From assembly GCA_037576195.1 (NCBI GenBank), contig CM075102.1, forward strand, positions 40,792,745-40,856,744: a DNA stretch of 64,000 nucleotides, given 5' to 3'. The notes beneath the pieces are model-generated. The model ran no database searches. It was not told the origin of the DNA and saw only the letters and a list, made by a program, of their open reading frames with translations. A program made the translations under genes and the position numbers. Source of the stretch: Phytoseiulus persimilis (taxonomy: Eukaryota > Arthropoda > Arachnida > Mesostigmata > Phytoseiidae). Shown here piece by piece: positions 10,821-20,425 of this stretch (within the stretch, counting starts at the first letter, position 1; every line of letters begins with the position of its first letter).

Positions 10821-13498
10821 GGGAAACCGGCGCCCTGGGCAGGAACTCGGAAGTGTCGGAAATGGAGACAGTCGGATTCAGCAGCGAGATCCGCCCAAAC
10901 AAAAGATGATTGCCGAAACGATAATTGATGATATTCCCAAGAAAACGTTGCGTACGCGAGATGGCTGAGCAGGGAGTGTTTGTACGGCAGAAAGCACTGT
11001 CAGTTCCGAATGTGCTTAGGGGACATCCATTCAGATTATACCGATAGCGGCGACAGATGCTTTCCTCTCGTCGTCCCTGAGGGTTTCGCATCATCCAGGA
11101 GAGGTTCCCTCCTGCGCTGTGGCCGACGATAGCTGTTCGAGGTAGGAGCTGCTGCGTACGTCTCTCTTTCGACTGGAAAATCTTGACCCAACAAACTTTT
11201 CCTCTAATTCGGCTACGTCGCATCGGCCCTTCGGAGATCCGTTCCCGGACGGGATATGGTCTTGTCAATTGATCGGGAAACCAACTTCGCAAATATTGTT
11301 TTGTGTACCTCACTCGACTTGTTGTGTGGTGAGATTGTCGTACCCAAGAGATCAGACCTGAATGTATGCAAGTGCAACTCGCCGAGTGCTCTGCAGCTCT
11401 ACGCGTGCCTGTGCACAGCAAGAGTATCGTGCAAACAACCCCCTCCTTGCCCTATCGGATTGCGTCGCTCGTGAAAGTTCTTCAAGAGCGATCGGGGCAA
11501 CTTGGAGGAGAATGCATGCTTGAGATCCCGGAGCGGAGAACCGCGCAGCGACGTCATCCGAAGAATAAATTCCGATCTTGAATCAGACGTTTGAAAAAGC
11601 TCAGCGCGCGATTCGGTCCCGCGCTCTCCTGTTTGAGATGAATCATAGTTCATCGAGAAATGCTCCGAACGAATAATTAGATCAATGATTCATCCGATAT
11701 TGTTCTCGTCACATCGACTCAAATATTCGGCGCCAATCCTATGCCCGGTCGAAATCAGATCGGCGATCACGGAGAGAGAGACGTAAACACGAACGAGGAA
11801 GCGAAATGGGAATTAATGAATGGTTTGTAGAGAGCCGTCCCGAGTAGGTGAGGGTCTTCGACCCCCTCCAGGACCGGATAGAGCCCGTATGTCTCCTGAA
11901 GGCTCTCGTACCCTACTTGTTCGAATGTCCTCCCGCGATAATTATTCTCCACCGACGCCGTCAGCAAACCAGGAGAACCGACGAACGCTGCGAGCAAGCT
12001 TACATGACCGGCATGGCCTTCAACGATGTCACCCGACATGACAAGGACACGAACAAAACTGTGAAGTTTGACGTCTTGACGACGTCTTCGTCCAGCACTG
12101 GTCGCTGTCGACGCGGTATCTCCGCTCCCCTGTTCACGGGATTCATTTTTCCACTGTCGGGTTCCTTTTTCGGACCCCAGGCCTCGGGTTCGTTCCAATT
12201 AACGATTTGAGTCGAAGCCGGGGAGGATTCTATTTATGACTGCGGGTCGACCTTAGTACGGCACTAGTCGAGGAAGACATTCCGGTAATTGCGGAAACCT
12301 CTTCGACAAGATTCAAAACCGGAGGACACCGCGTCTAACGAAGGAGTATCATGTTGAGTAGAGAAGAAACTTGACTCGGGCTGGACCTCAGCCGGGCCGG
12401 CACGCTTCACGCTGAGTCTTTTTAGTATCGATCCGAAAGTGATGATCTTCATCGGTCGAAGGGTCGGAGAGGAACGACCTTGAGCATAGACCGTAATCAC
12501 CAACAGAGTTAATCGGGTCGAACGCGGTCGCGACTCAGACGAGCTGAGTTTCGGAGCCTGTTTTTTTCGGGATGTCGAGTTCCTTCGTGAAACCTCTCAC
12601 CCCGGGATTGACAGTTTCACTTCCGCATATTCTCGGCATCGCTCGATGGAAGCGAAATCGGTAAACTCACTATCGGGAGGAACTCGCTTCACATATCGTT
12701 CTCGTTCGGAATAACGGTTCCAAGACGATCCGCGATCCAAGGGATTGGCCGATCCTGACTCCCCGCTGCGCGCAAGGCTGTTACGCAATGGCTATCCCAA
12801 AGTAATGAATGTTAGTATTGATTCGAAGCGGAGTCAGAGAATATGGCGAACACGAGGCTCGAGGTCGGAGGCAAGAGGTATACGTTCGCATGTATGTCTG
12901 CGGGCTACCGTGAGCTCGCTTTTGTAGAATATCGTTATGAGAAAGGGGCCTGCCAGCCGTACTGCTCCAGACTCCGAGGAACGAAAGTGCTTAATTTAGG
13001 CTGGCGAAGAGAAGCTTGCAGGTGCTGCACGACACTTAACAGAATGAAATAGCCCTAACTACAGCAGTTCAGTCTCGCTGGGCGGCGCAGTTTCCGCTCA
13101 TGGACGAACACAAGCCGGTGTTGCTCGGGACGCGAGTTTGAGCATTGAGACCTCCCGGTGGAAGATATTCCCTGCGAAGCCTCCACGTTGAGGACACCTG
13201 ATGCAGTTGCAGCAGGGTTTTACAACGCTTGATGGACCGTTGAAGCATGACAGGAAATTCGGTGCCGCGATCGACGGTAAATTCGCAACGCTCCATCGAT
13301 TCCTCGAACGAAGACTCCAGAACAGAAAGTGATACATGCGTTCACCGCTGGTTGCATCATCGGCGCGTGCGCGCTGATTAGGGGCCATCTATGTATGAGA
13401 TTCGAAGAAGGAGAGGAACCTACAAATGAGTTGTCCAAGAGATTGCGACCAGATCTCTGTCAGCATCTTGGGTACCATTCAGCAAAGAACGCTACACA
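10821..13498. other. no gene seen
   Basis: Frames at 11767-12198 (minus, 143 codons) and 11848-12210 (plus, 120 codons) cover the same bases. The plus one has a protein-like stretch AYMTGMAFNDVTRHDKDTNK near residues 50-70 but no recognised domain. An AATAAA hexamer at about 11565 has no gene upstream that would justify calling it a poly(A) signal. Confidence 0.35.
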
Positions 13499-14318
13499 GA
13501 GGGTGGTAAGAAATGATCGGAAGAAATTTCAGCCGCGGAGACGGAAAGGAAGGGAACATCGCAGAAAAAAGGACGACGGCTTTGTATGTTCGGGGACTGC
13601 AGTGAACTCATCCTTCATAGGCTCTCAATACATCGGCCCTGAGCTCGAAAAACTTTGGCTTGAAACGTTTCCTGAAATGCTCTGGAGACAACCGATCCAA
13701 CCGCCGAAGAAACAGAACGTTGGTGCGTTCAAACTCTTGTGTGTTTCATGGCAGACACCCGTCGGTAGCATAAACGGAACACTGATACGGACCGGGTTCA
13801 CGTCGGGAGAATAAGCAAGTGCGTCTTGCCTGAGGCACGAGTTCAGGCACACACCATAACTTACAACGGATCCTGGCGGCGTTCTACGACGTTGGAGGTG
13901 GTTCAAAGCACCGAATTCGATCGTTCTACCGATTTCAGACCAGTACGGCATGGACGCGATCCCACTCGCTTGTTGGCTTCGGACAGAAGTGGGTTTTTCT
14001 TTAGGCTCATAGACCTTGATGCCGGCCAGACTCGTCACAATTCGTCGCACTAATTCGTGCCTCAGGCCTCTCTCAAGAGTGTTTTCGCGGCGGACTTCGA
14101 GGATTGGAGTCTCCTCTTGAGGATCTGTAGATTCCTGGACATTCCGACCGCGTTGTTCTGGAATCACCAGCCCAGCATGAGATGTCAGAGTGAGCTCACT
14201 CAGTGGGGCGCCCGCTGAAATGAGCGTCAGCGGCCTTGTTGTCACGATAGCATCGATGCTGCGATGAGACTTCCAGCTTGGATGAGAAAGAACCTCTAAG
14301 TTGTTTCTACTCACCCTG
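13499..14318. mobile_element. possible fold-back element, same end type
   Basis: The left end GAGGGTGGTAAGAAATGATC, continuing GGAAGAAATTTC, resembles the termini at 1442 and 4417. The reverse complement from 14318 reads CAGGGTGAGTAGAAACAACT, which could be its partner. A 16-base inverted pair lies inside: GCCTGAGGCACGAGTT at 13828-13843 and its near-perfect reverse complement at 14052-14067. End similarity is only moderate and I see no target duplication. Confidence 0.4.
13625..14314 (-). pseudogene. 229-codon frame inside the possible fold-back element
   Basis: This minus-strand frame begins four bases inside the right end at 14318. Residues about 55-100 look natural (QEETPILEVRRENTLERGLR, IKVYEPKEKPTSVR) and the rest less so. 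No transposase motif is visible. Its placement suggests it may be element-encoded, but no family can be assigned and a chance frame is possible. Confidence 0.3.
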
Positions 14319-14734
14319 TACAGCCGAGTGGGCTCGATACCGCCGACTGTCAGCGGCCTGGATATGACACCTTAGGAATGGAGCATCGACGTGTATGGAG
14401 GACTTCGAATTCGCGATCTAGAGTTCCGGAATGCCATTCTCCGATGTAACGGCTTCCTCTCGATCCAGGAGATGTAGAACACAAGGAAAGGATTGATCTC
14501 CGTCGCAGGCAGAAAGTGTCCAAGTCATCGCAGACTGCAGAAAGCGGGGTCGACAGACGACTCGCAGCCTCGAAGCTCATTTACGAGCCACATGTAAATC
14601 CCGGAATGGGGAACATTCTTATTCATTTATGCTCGAGGGGTTGAACAGGGCTCCCCTGATACGGAGTGCACTTGGCTTTTAAATGATCATGCAGATACGG
14701 AGTTCTCGGTGTCACTTGTTCACTTCCAGGCTCC
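14319..14734. other. no gene seen
   Basis: One minus frame of 76 codons (14350-14580) lies here without motif. The last bases, TTCACTTCCAG at about 14719-14729, would make a reasonable splice acceptor just before the frame at 14735. Confidence 0.35.
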
Positions 14735-15163
14735 ATGAGTTATTCACTGGAACAGGCGGTCAGTAATCGGCTGGCTGCACAGGTCGTGCACGCGTCTGAT
14801 GAGATCGCTGATATATTGGAGGAACATTGTCATGCGGCTCCCAGCCACAATGAGCTCTTCCTTATTAGCAGCTACCAGTGCTTATTAGAAAACGTGATAC
14901 GAGCCAAAGTCGGTTGGCCGTCCGACAGCTTCGTGCTTTCGCTCTTTCTGTCAGTCAAGGCCGAAGTCTTGTGTTCGCGAGCGTTTGATATCGACAGGCT
15001 CGAGACATTTTCCTTCATTTGCATACTAATATCCGACTTTGGGAACCCGAGAGCACAGGCTCGCACCGCTGAACTCAGCCCGAAGGAAAGTCTTCCTCGA
15101 ATCCTGTGCTCATTAGAAGCTTCACGAATAGCCACCTCGAACCGGAGTTCTTGGTACGAGTGA
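14735..15163 (+). CDS. unidentified 142-codon frame with upstream acceptor-like site
   Basis: The frame starts ATG 14735, a few bases after a pyrimidine-rich tract ending in CAG. Composition is protein-like: LEQAVSNRLAAQVVHASDEI, ADILEEHCHAAPSHNELFLI and a hydrophobic patch near residues 95-105. It is probably helical at the N-terminus. No family is recognised. The minus strand is open at 14872-15135. It could be an exon of an unknown gene or old repeat debris. Confidence 0.3.
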   Translation: MSYSLEQAVSNRLAAQVVHASDEIADILEEHCHAAPSHNELFLISSYQCLLENVIRAKVGWPSDSFVLSLFLSVKAEVLCSRAFDIDRLETFSFICILISDFGNPRAQARTAELSPKESLPRILCSLEASRIATSNRSSWYE

Positions 15164-16230
15164 GGTCATCCGATGTATGGGGGAAGCAGTTCAGCGACGG
15201 AATCGAGAAAAAAGCTTAGATCACATGATGCCCTCCGAGAGACGTATGCGTGCAGCCTTACTGGTGAGGAAGGCGGCCATGGTCGTCGTTGAGTTCGTCG
15301 AAGACAAACACTTGAGTCAGCTTCGAAACTGGAGCAGTTTGTCCAAGCTGAGCTGGCTCGGCATCTCGAAATCGAATCAAACAGACAAACAGCCGTTTTC
15401 TCTTGAGTCGCTTCGCCCCCAATTCGTTCGCTCCGTCTCATTCCAATGCCTCTATGCCCCCGCGCTCTCTCCGACGGTCGTTCCGGGTTTTCCCGCGAGG
15501 GAACAAAGACTCTGCTCCTTCATCGCCGAGCCTCCGGGCCGCGCTTCCTTCACACTCAGAGTTAGCGTTTCCCCCTCTTCCAGATGTGTCGAGTCTCGCT
15601 CGCTCGCTTCCTCGGTCCGCGAACCCTGAGAGCTAGAGACTGTGGTCTGGACGCCCGTCCGTTTCGGACAGCTTCGAAATCTGAATTAGAAAGTCATCGT
15701 GAACGGATTCGGAGTGTTGTCATCGTTCTGCGACATTGTGCTGCGCCCGGCGAACGTGGGGTGCACTTCTGCGACAGGGATTCAATGATCGCCTTTGGAT
15801 GCAGCTTCTTTTTCCCCCGACTGTCCGGGTTGGCACGCAAGCCGGAATATATTTTATGGCCACGTCAGCAGCTGTTGTCGCGATGATATTTCTTCAAGTT
15901 GCCGGTCGTACGATGTCCACGGCCCGCTCCGAACTACAATGGCCCTCGAGTCAGACAGCGAGACAGCTCTGTTATGCGACCCTTGCTTCCTCACTAGGAG
16001 TAGCCGCACTTTATGACCGGATATACGGAGCGAGACGGAGGCTGTAGACAACGCTATGGGGAAAGATGCGTCGCGCAACCATGTCACAACACCGTGACAG
16101 CGGAGGAAAAATGTAACGAGGGAATGCCCAGCTCCCCTCGAGACCAACCCACATCGGGATCATCCTAATCATCGTGAGCATCCTTTCCATCCTGACAACG
16201 CGGAAACCCCGCATTCGACACAGTCACCGG
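15164..16230. other. no gene called; several overlapping plus frames
   Basis: Plus frames at 15177-15629, 15403-15636 and 15736-16047 overlap in different registers. The last has a hydrophobic run GIYFMATSAAVVAMIFLQVAG that could span a membrane. A proline- and serine-rich frame follows a short helical-looking string LEQFVQAELARHLEIESNRQ near 15330-15390. This could be decayed coding sequence. I cannot choose a frame or name a family. Confidence 0.3.
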
Positions 16231-16259
16231 CCCAGGCGCCCCCCCCCCTCCTGGGCGCC
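16231..16259. repeat. GC-rich palindrome around a C run
   Basis: CCCAGG (16231-16236) pairs with CCTGGG (16250-16255), and GGCGCCC pairs with GGGCGCC (16253-16259). A run of ten C lies between. These are alternative stems, and the site would form a strong hairpin in single-stranded DNA or RNA. Confidence 0.85.
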
Positions 16260-18532
16260 GGAGGACGAGTTCCACGAAGCATCGCTACCGCCGTTGAGCG
16301 TTCCTCCGCTCCAGAATCGGATCCCAAATAGTTCGTTGAGTCCTGGCTGTGAGAGCCCCGGTACTCTCGAAATGAGACTATCGACCGACGCCAAAGTGTT
16401 GCTGGAAGGCAAAATCAAGAGCAGTCCGCTTCGTTAATTCGCCGGTCGAGAAAGTTTCAACAGAGCGTGTTTCACTTACTTGTTCTAGTTTGAGCCTGTC
16501 TGGTTGATGGTGACGTTTTTGTGCGTTCCGGCGTGCTCGGCCGTGAAACCGCCCGCGGCTGCAGTTTCCTCTTCTCTCAAACAAGCCGTGTTACGCAAAA
16601 GCCCCGCTTTCGGAGCCATTCAGCGCGGACGGAAACGACATTGAGCCAGTCCATTAGAATGACTATTAACGCCCGACAGTCTGCTATAGACTATTTCTTT
16701 CGTTGGAGAAACGTGACCGAGTTGTGACCACATTTCAGGCGTCGATTTTTCGATACCGGAACATTCGGAGAGAAAAGGAGAGGGCTTCAATAGTTTTCGG
16801 AGGTGAACGTGGAATCGCGTTCGTTCCTGTCCATTTCAGTTCCTGGATCGGGCAACCGGGAAGGAAATCGAGCTGACGTTCGGAATCTAACAGCTTCGTA
16901 TCGTCTGAAGCCAAGTACGAGCTTTACGAGAAGGAGCGCCGTTTGAACCTCTGGACTCCTAGGAGATATCGAGAGAATTTGTTCCTTGGTCAACAGTCGG
17001 GGGATCATCAATCCTTGAAAATCGATCATGGAGAGTCGCCGGGCCCGACGACGTTGTTAAGACTCACCTTCAATTTCGCGGATGGTGGACCTCACATTCC
17101 CGGTTTCTCCCAGGGTGAGGTACTTGCTAGGGGGTTCGTGAAATAGCGAGTTGGGCAGATGGCGGATTTTCAGAGAGCGCACTTCGTATTCCCGGTTTAG
17201 GGAACATTTAGGGAGATCCAATATCTGTGGAGTTCGTTTTCTGACAAGTTCATCTCAGCAGCTCGTCGTATAATTTGTGATCAGACAATCTAGCGTGATC
17301 CGGAATCGAGCCATGGACTGGAACGCCAATTGTTTTGGTAATCGACCTCATTGGTGTTGGCGAGCTAGTCTGCTCACGTTTGAGGCGCTTTCCCATCCAA
17401 AGATCATCTGCCACACGGATGGAATCACTCGTCCATCACGTGGACGGCTTGGTTCCCTGTTCCAATAGCCTGAATTCCGGCCTCTCTTCGATGGGAAGAG
17501 CTAAAAAAGTGAGGAAATCCGCTGAAGCTCATCCGCGCCCATCGATGGATTTGGGAAAACTTCCCCCGAACTTGTGCTTCCATCGCAGCTGAGGTAGGAG
17601 TGATTCTCCGCGAGTTCTCACTGAGTCGAGAGCTACAGCCAGGGACATGAGACCAGTCCGGAGCGCTGCGTGGGCATCAGGTGCACGGAAGGAGACAAAA
17701 AGGGAGATGGCAGGCCTATTCCGAGGTTCGCCGCAAGGTCAAGACTGCCCAATGCTTGGACCGCGTTGCAATCCTCGTAGCAATCTATCGATTTCGCGAG
17801 GACAAGCTCTCGAAACCGCCTTCGAGAGCGATTGTGTAGCCCCTTTTGATGGAGATGCCGCGAACCGAAGTTGACTGTCAAAATCGGATGTTTCTGGATA
17901 GTTGATGTGACTTGAAGCGGACCGCGATGAGGGGGCAACTGGAGTCCCTCGGAAATAGTTTTCTTCGGGGACCACAATCCGGGTGACTTCAAACAGATCT
18001 GCCCACCGGGAATTATTCATCATCCAGATTTCATCGGTTCATGGATATATGGGTGAATGGAAGGATTGCTCGATAAATAACGCCCCATTGTCGGAAGAAT
18101 GGAGAGAATCGGATCTCGAATACCCATTGATGCATCTATTCACTTGAATGGAAGGTGGGTTGACGGAGCCATCCATTGATTGGGTGCCTGGCGCGGATCG
18201 ATGCCGACTCGCCCGCTTCGTTCTCCTCATCTTGATTGGCAACTGATCATTTTCCCCTCCAGTCGGACTCAAGAAGGTCTTCATGATCGCAACAATTGCA
18301 TCTTTTGAGCCCCCTCAAATGGCAGTCACTAGGAATCGATCACGCGGCAAGCGCTCTGCAGGAAGTAGTTTTTGGACAGGTCCTGGTTCCCGAAAATGTC
18401 GGGCGCGGGTGAGATTCGGGGTCAACAAACTCCGGACAATCCCCAGTGATGACTTTCAGCGGAACTCCTCACAGACAGGTGTTTCTACAGTGGCATTTTC
18501 TGATGACGGATCCTAAGGCTTCGCGCCTCGCC
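16260..18532. other. no gene seen
   Basis: Short frames only. A minus frame at 16787-17029 (80 codons; TKEQILSISPRSPEVQTALL, VKLVLGFRRYEAVRF) looks protein-like but is unidentified. The stretch 18030-18190 has several ATGGA and TGAATGGA motifs but no clean tandem period. Confidence 0.35.
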
Positions 18533-18543
18533 TGGAAGGACCT

Positions 18544-18557
18544 CCCCCCCCCCCCCC
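18544..18557 (-). repeat. C14 homopolymer (G on minus)
   Basis: Fourteen consecutive C, flanked by further C-rich sequence (18533-18580). Confidence 0.95.
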
Positions 18558-18936
18558 TCCCTTCCCCCGACCCCCTACGGCAAACCGCTGTTGAGCGTAT
18601 TTGACCTATGCCTTACTCAAACATAATAATCCACCTGCGCAGACTCTCTGACATTGAAGTTATTCTCCTTGTGGTCGAGAAGCCCCCAAACTTTTCCAAC
18701 CATGCCCGTCGGATACGCTGTGGAGTCTGGTTTTAGCTCGCAAGTGGACCTACAGTTCCCGGCGTAAGCTGATTTTCCGCGAACTCCCGGGGGCCGAGAG
18801 TGACTTCGCTAGTTAGATGATTACAACATTCTCTGCATCACCGCGACAAGTATCTCGTCCCCTGTCTGACTTCTCGTCGGATAGTTCGAGCGCGCGCAGT
18901 TTTTGATGATTCGCTCCGAGTTGATAATGAGATGGG

Positions 18937-19311
18937 ATGTCACAATGGGGAGTGTGCCTTGTTTTGAAATTCACCCGATTACAGCGCCTTATCGCAAGCC
19001 GCGACTGTCCAAGAATGATATGTGGCCTCTCGATGGACCATCTCTCGCGGTACTTTTGGCCTCTTCCAGGACTTCAGCAAGGATACATGCGAGGGCTGCG
19101 GCCAGGCACGCCGGAGCAGCGGACATGGTTGACCAGCTGCATTTGCACAACGAACCGTGGATTCGATCGACAGCGGATCGGGTGCACGGTCGACCTGTTC
19201 TCAGATTTTCCTTCCACCCTGAGTCCAGGCGTGACGATCCGAGGGAGTGGGAAAAAAACATTGATCACCAAGCTTATTGCACTTTGTCGCGAAGTCGACG
19301 GGAATCTATGA
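18937..19311 (+). pseudogene. frame with a P-loop-like string, unidentified
   Basis: This 124-codon frame ends in GVTIRGSGKKTLITKLIALC and then REVDGNL. GSGKKT at 19243-19260 resembles a Walker A motif (GxxGxGKT/S), and the following hydrophobic helix fits that fold. The canonical residue after GK would be T or S, while here a K intervenes. No Walker B or helicase motif follows before the stop. Helicase-bearing transposons encode such motifs, but this is one short string and could be coincidence. An overlapping plus frame (18903-19370) and a minus frame weaken the case. Confidence 0.2.
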
Positions 19312-20275
19312 GTGATCATCGAATGCTGTTAAGAGGGCATACTCGGAGAGCTCCGAGAAACGGCGACTGATGGTACTGGAGAATGCTCAGAGGTCCGATT
19401 CTGCATAAGAGGTGTCCGCGAGCTGCGACCCTCAAGCTGCGACGGCGCAGAGCGCTCTTTCCTCCGAGTGAGCAGAAGGGGAAGCAAGCGAGCACCTTTT
19501 CGCTTTGTAACGTAAATCTGTCCGGATCAGTCGGCCCGGAGTGCTCACAATCCATGATCTTTTCGGATGCGTCCGTCATCGACAATCCTTGAATATCGCC
19601 ACAGTTCGATCGTGGAGAGCACCGGTATGCTGAATTCAAAGTCCTCGCCATCACTTGTGGCGTTTCGGGGATTAGGAAACAGGATGAAATCAGGGTCTGT
19701 CATAGGGGCCATGTTGATCCTCCAACCGACGAGACTCGGCTCCAGAGTCGGCTAGGTTAACGTTCGGCAACTTCTCCTCGACTTGCCCGGTCACGTGTGA
19801 GCCCACCATGCGCCGCCGGAGGGGATTTCCGTTGGTTTTGATCGCCAAAAATCGGGGATCGGTCGCGGCCCTTCATACTCACGACAAATGGTTTTTGGGA
19901 AGCTCAGTGAATCTGAATATAAACGAATCGATTCCGCGAGAGAAACGACGCAGAAAAAGGTTTTCTTCGACGTGAATTTGTGGCAACTGCAAGTGGAAAC
20001 AGAAAGAAACGTTCCCTCAGACCATATATCAACCGAACAGTCGAGGACGCACCCGATCGCTCATCTCGCAAACATCAGCCGAAGCGAATCTCAGCTTCCG
20101 CTGTGGAAGTGCGTTACCCACCGCGCTGTTCTCGCCTTCTGTCTCGTGAGTTCGACGAAGATTCCGTCGGTCGTCGCGAGCGAAACACGAGTTTGGTTTT
20201 CCGAAGGAAAAACGCTCAACGCAATGCGAACGTCCAGGAGGGTCGTCCTCGGCGCGATCGTTGGTACTATTTGCG
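19312..20275. other. no gene called; GC-rich overlapping frames
   Basis: A 262-codon plus frame (19888-20676) begins protein-like (LSESEYKRIDSARETTQKKV, FFDVNLWQLQVETERN). After about 100 residues it degenerates into S/R/T/P-rich sequence that is open in three frames. It may contain a short real exon near 19888-20100, but I see no decisive splice signals. Confidence 0.25.
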
Positions 20276-20425
20276 ATGACGGAGGATTCTGTCCAGATGG
20301 CCTCTCCTCTTCACTCGCCGCACACCGGAAGCGTCTTGCCTCCGGAGTTCCTGCTGCCTCGTCGTCGCTCGCTCGGCCAAGCCAAGCAAGCGGTCCAGGC
20401 CGAGATCTCGTGGGGTCGGCACATC
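20276..20425 (+). CDS. weak candidate first exon
   Basis: ATG at 20276 in a G-at-minus-3 context opens a frame MTEDSVQMASPLHSPHTGSV, then LPPEFLLPRRRSLGQAKQAV and QAEISWGRHI. A possible donor (ATC|GTATGG) lies at 20426, ahead of the in-frame stop at 20435. The text is smoother than the competing frames, but the region is GC-rich and all three plus frames are open, so chance is a serious alternative. No family is recognised. Confidence 0.2.

Noticed and set aside
10399-11421. 340-codon minus-strand frame
   Set aside because: It is basic and S/R/T-rich, has no domain, overlaps a long plus-strand frame and contains the 25-bp minisatellite in translation. Long chance frames are expected in such sequence.
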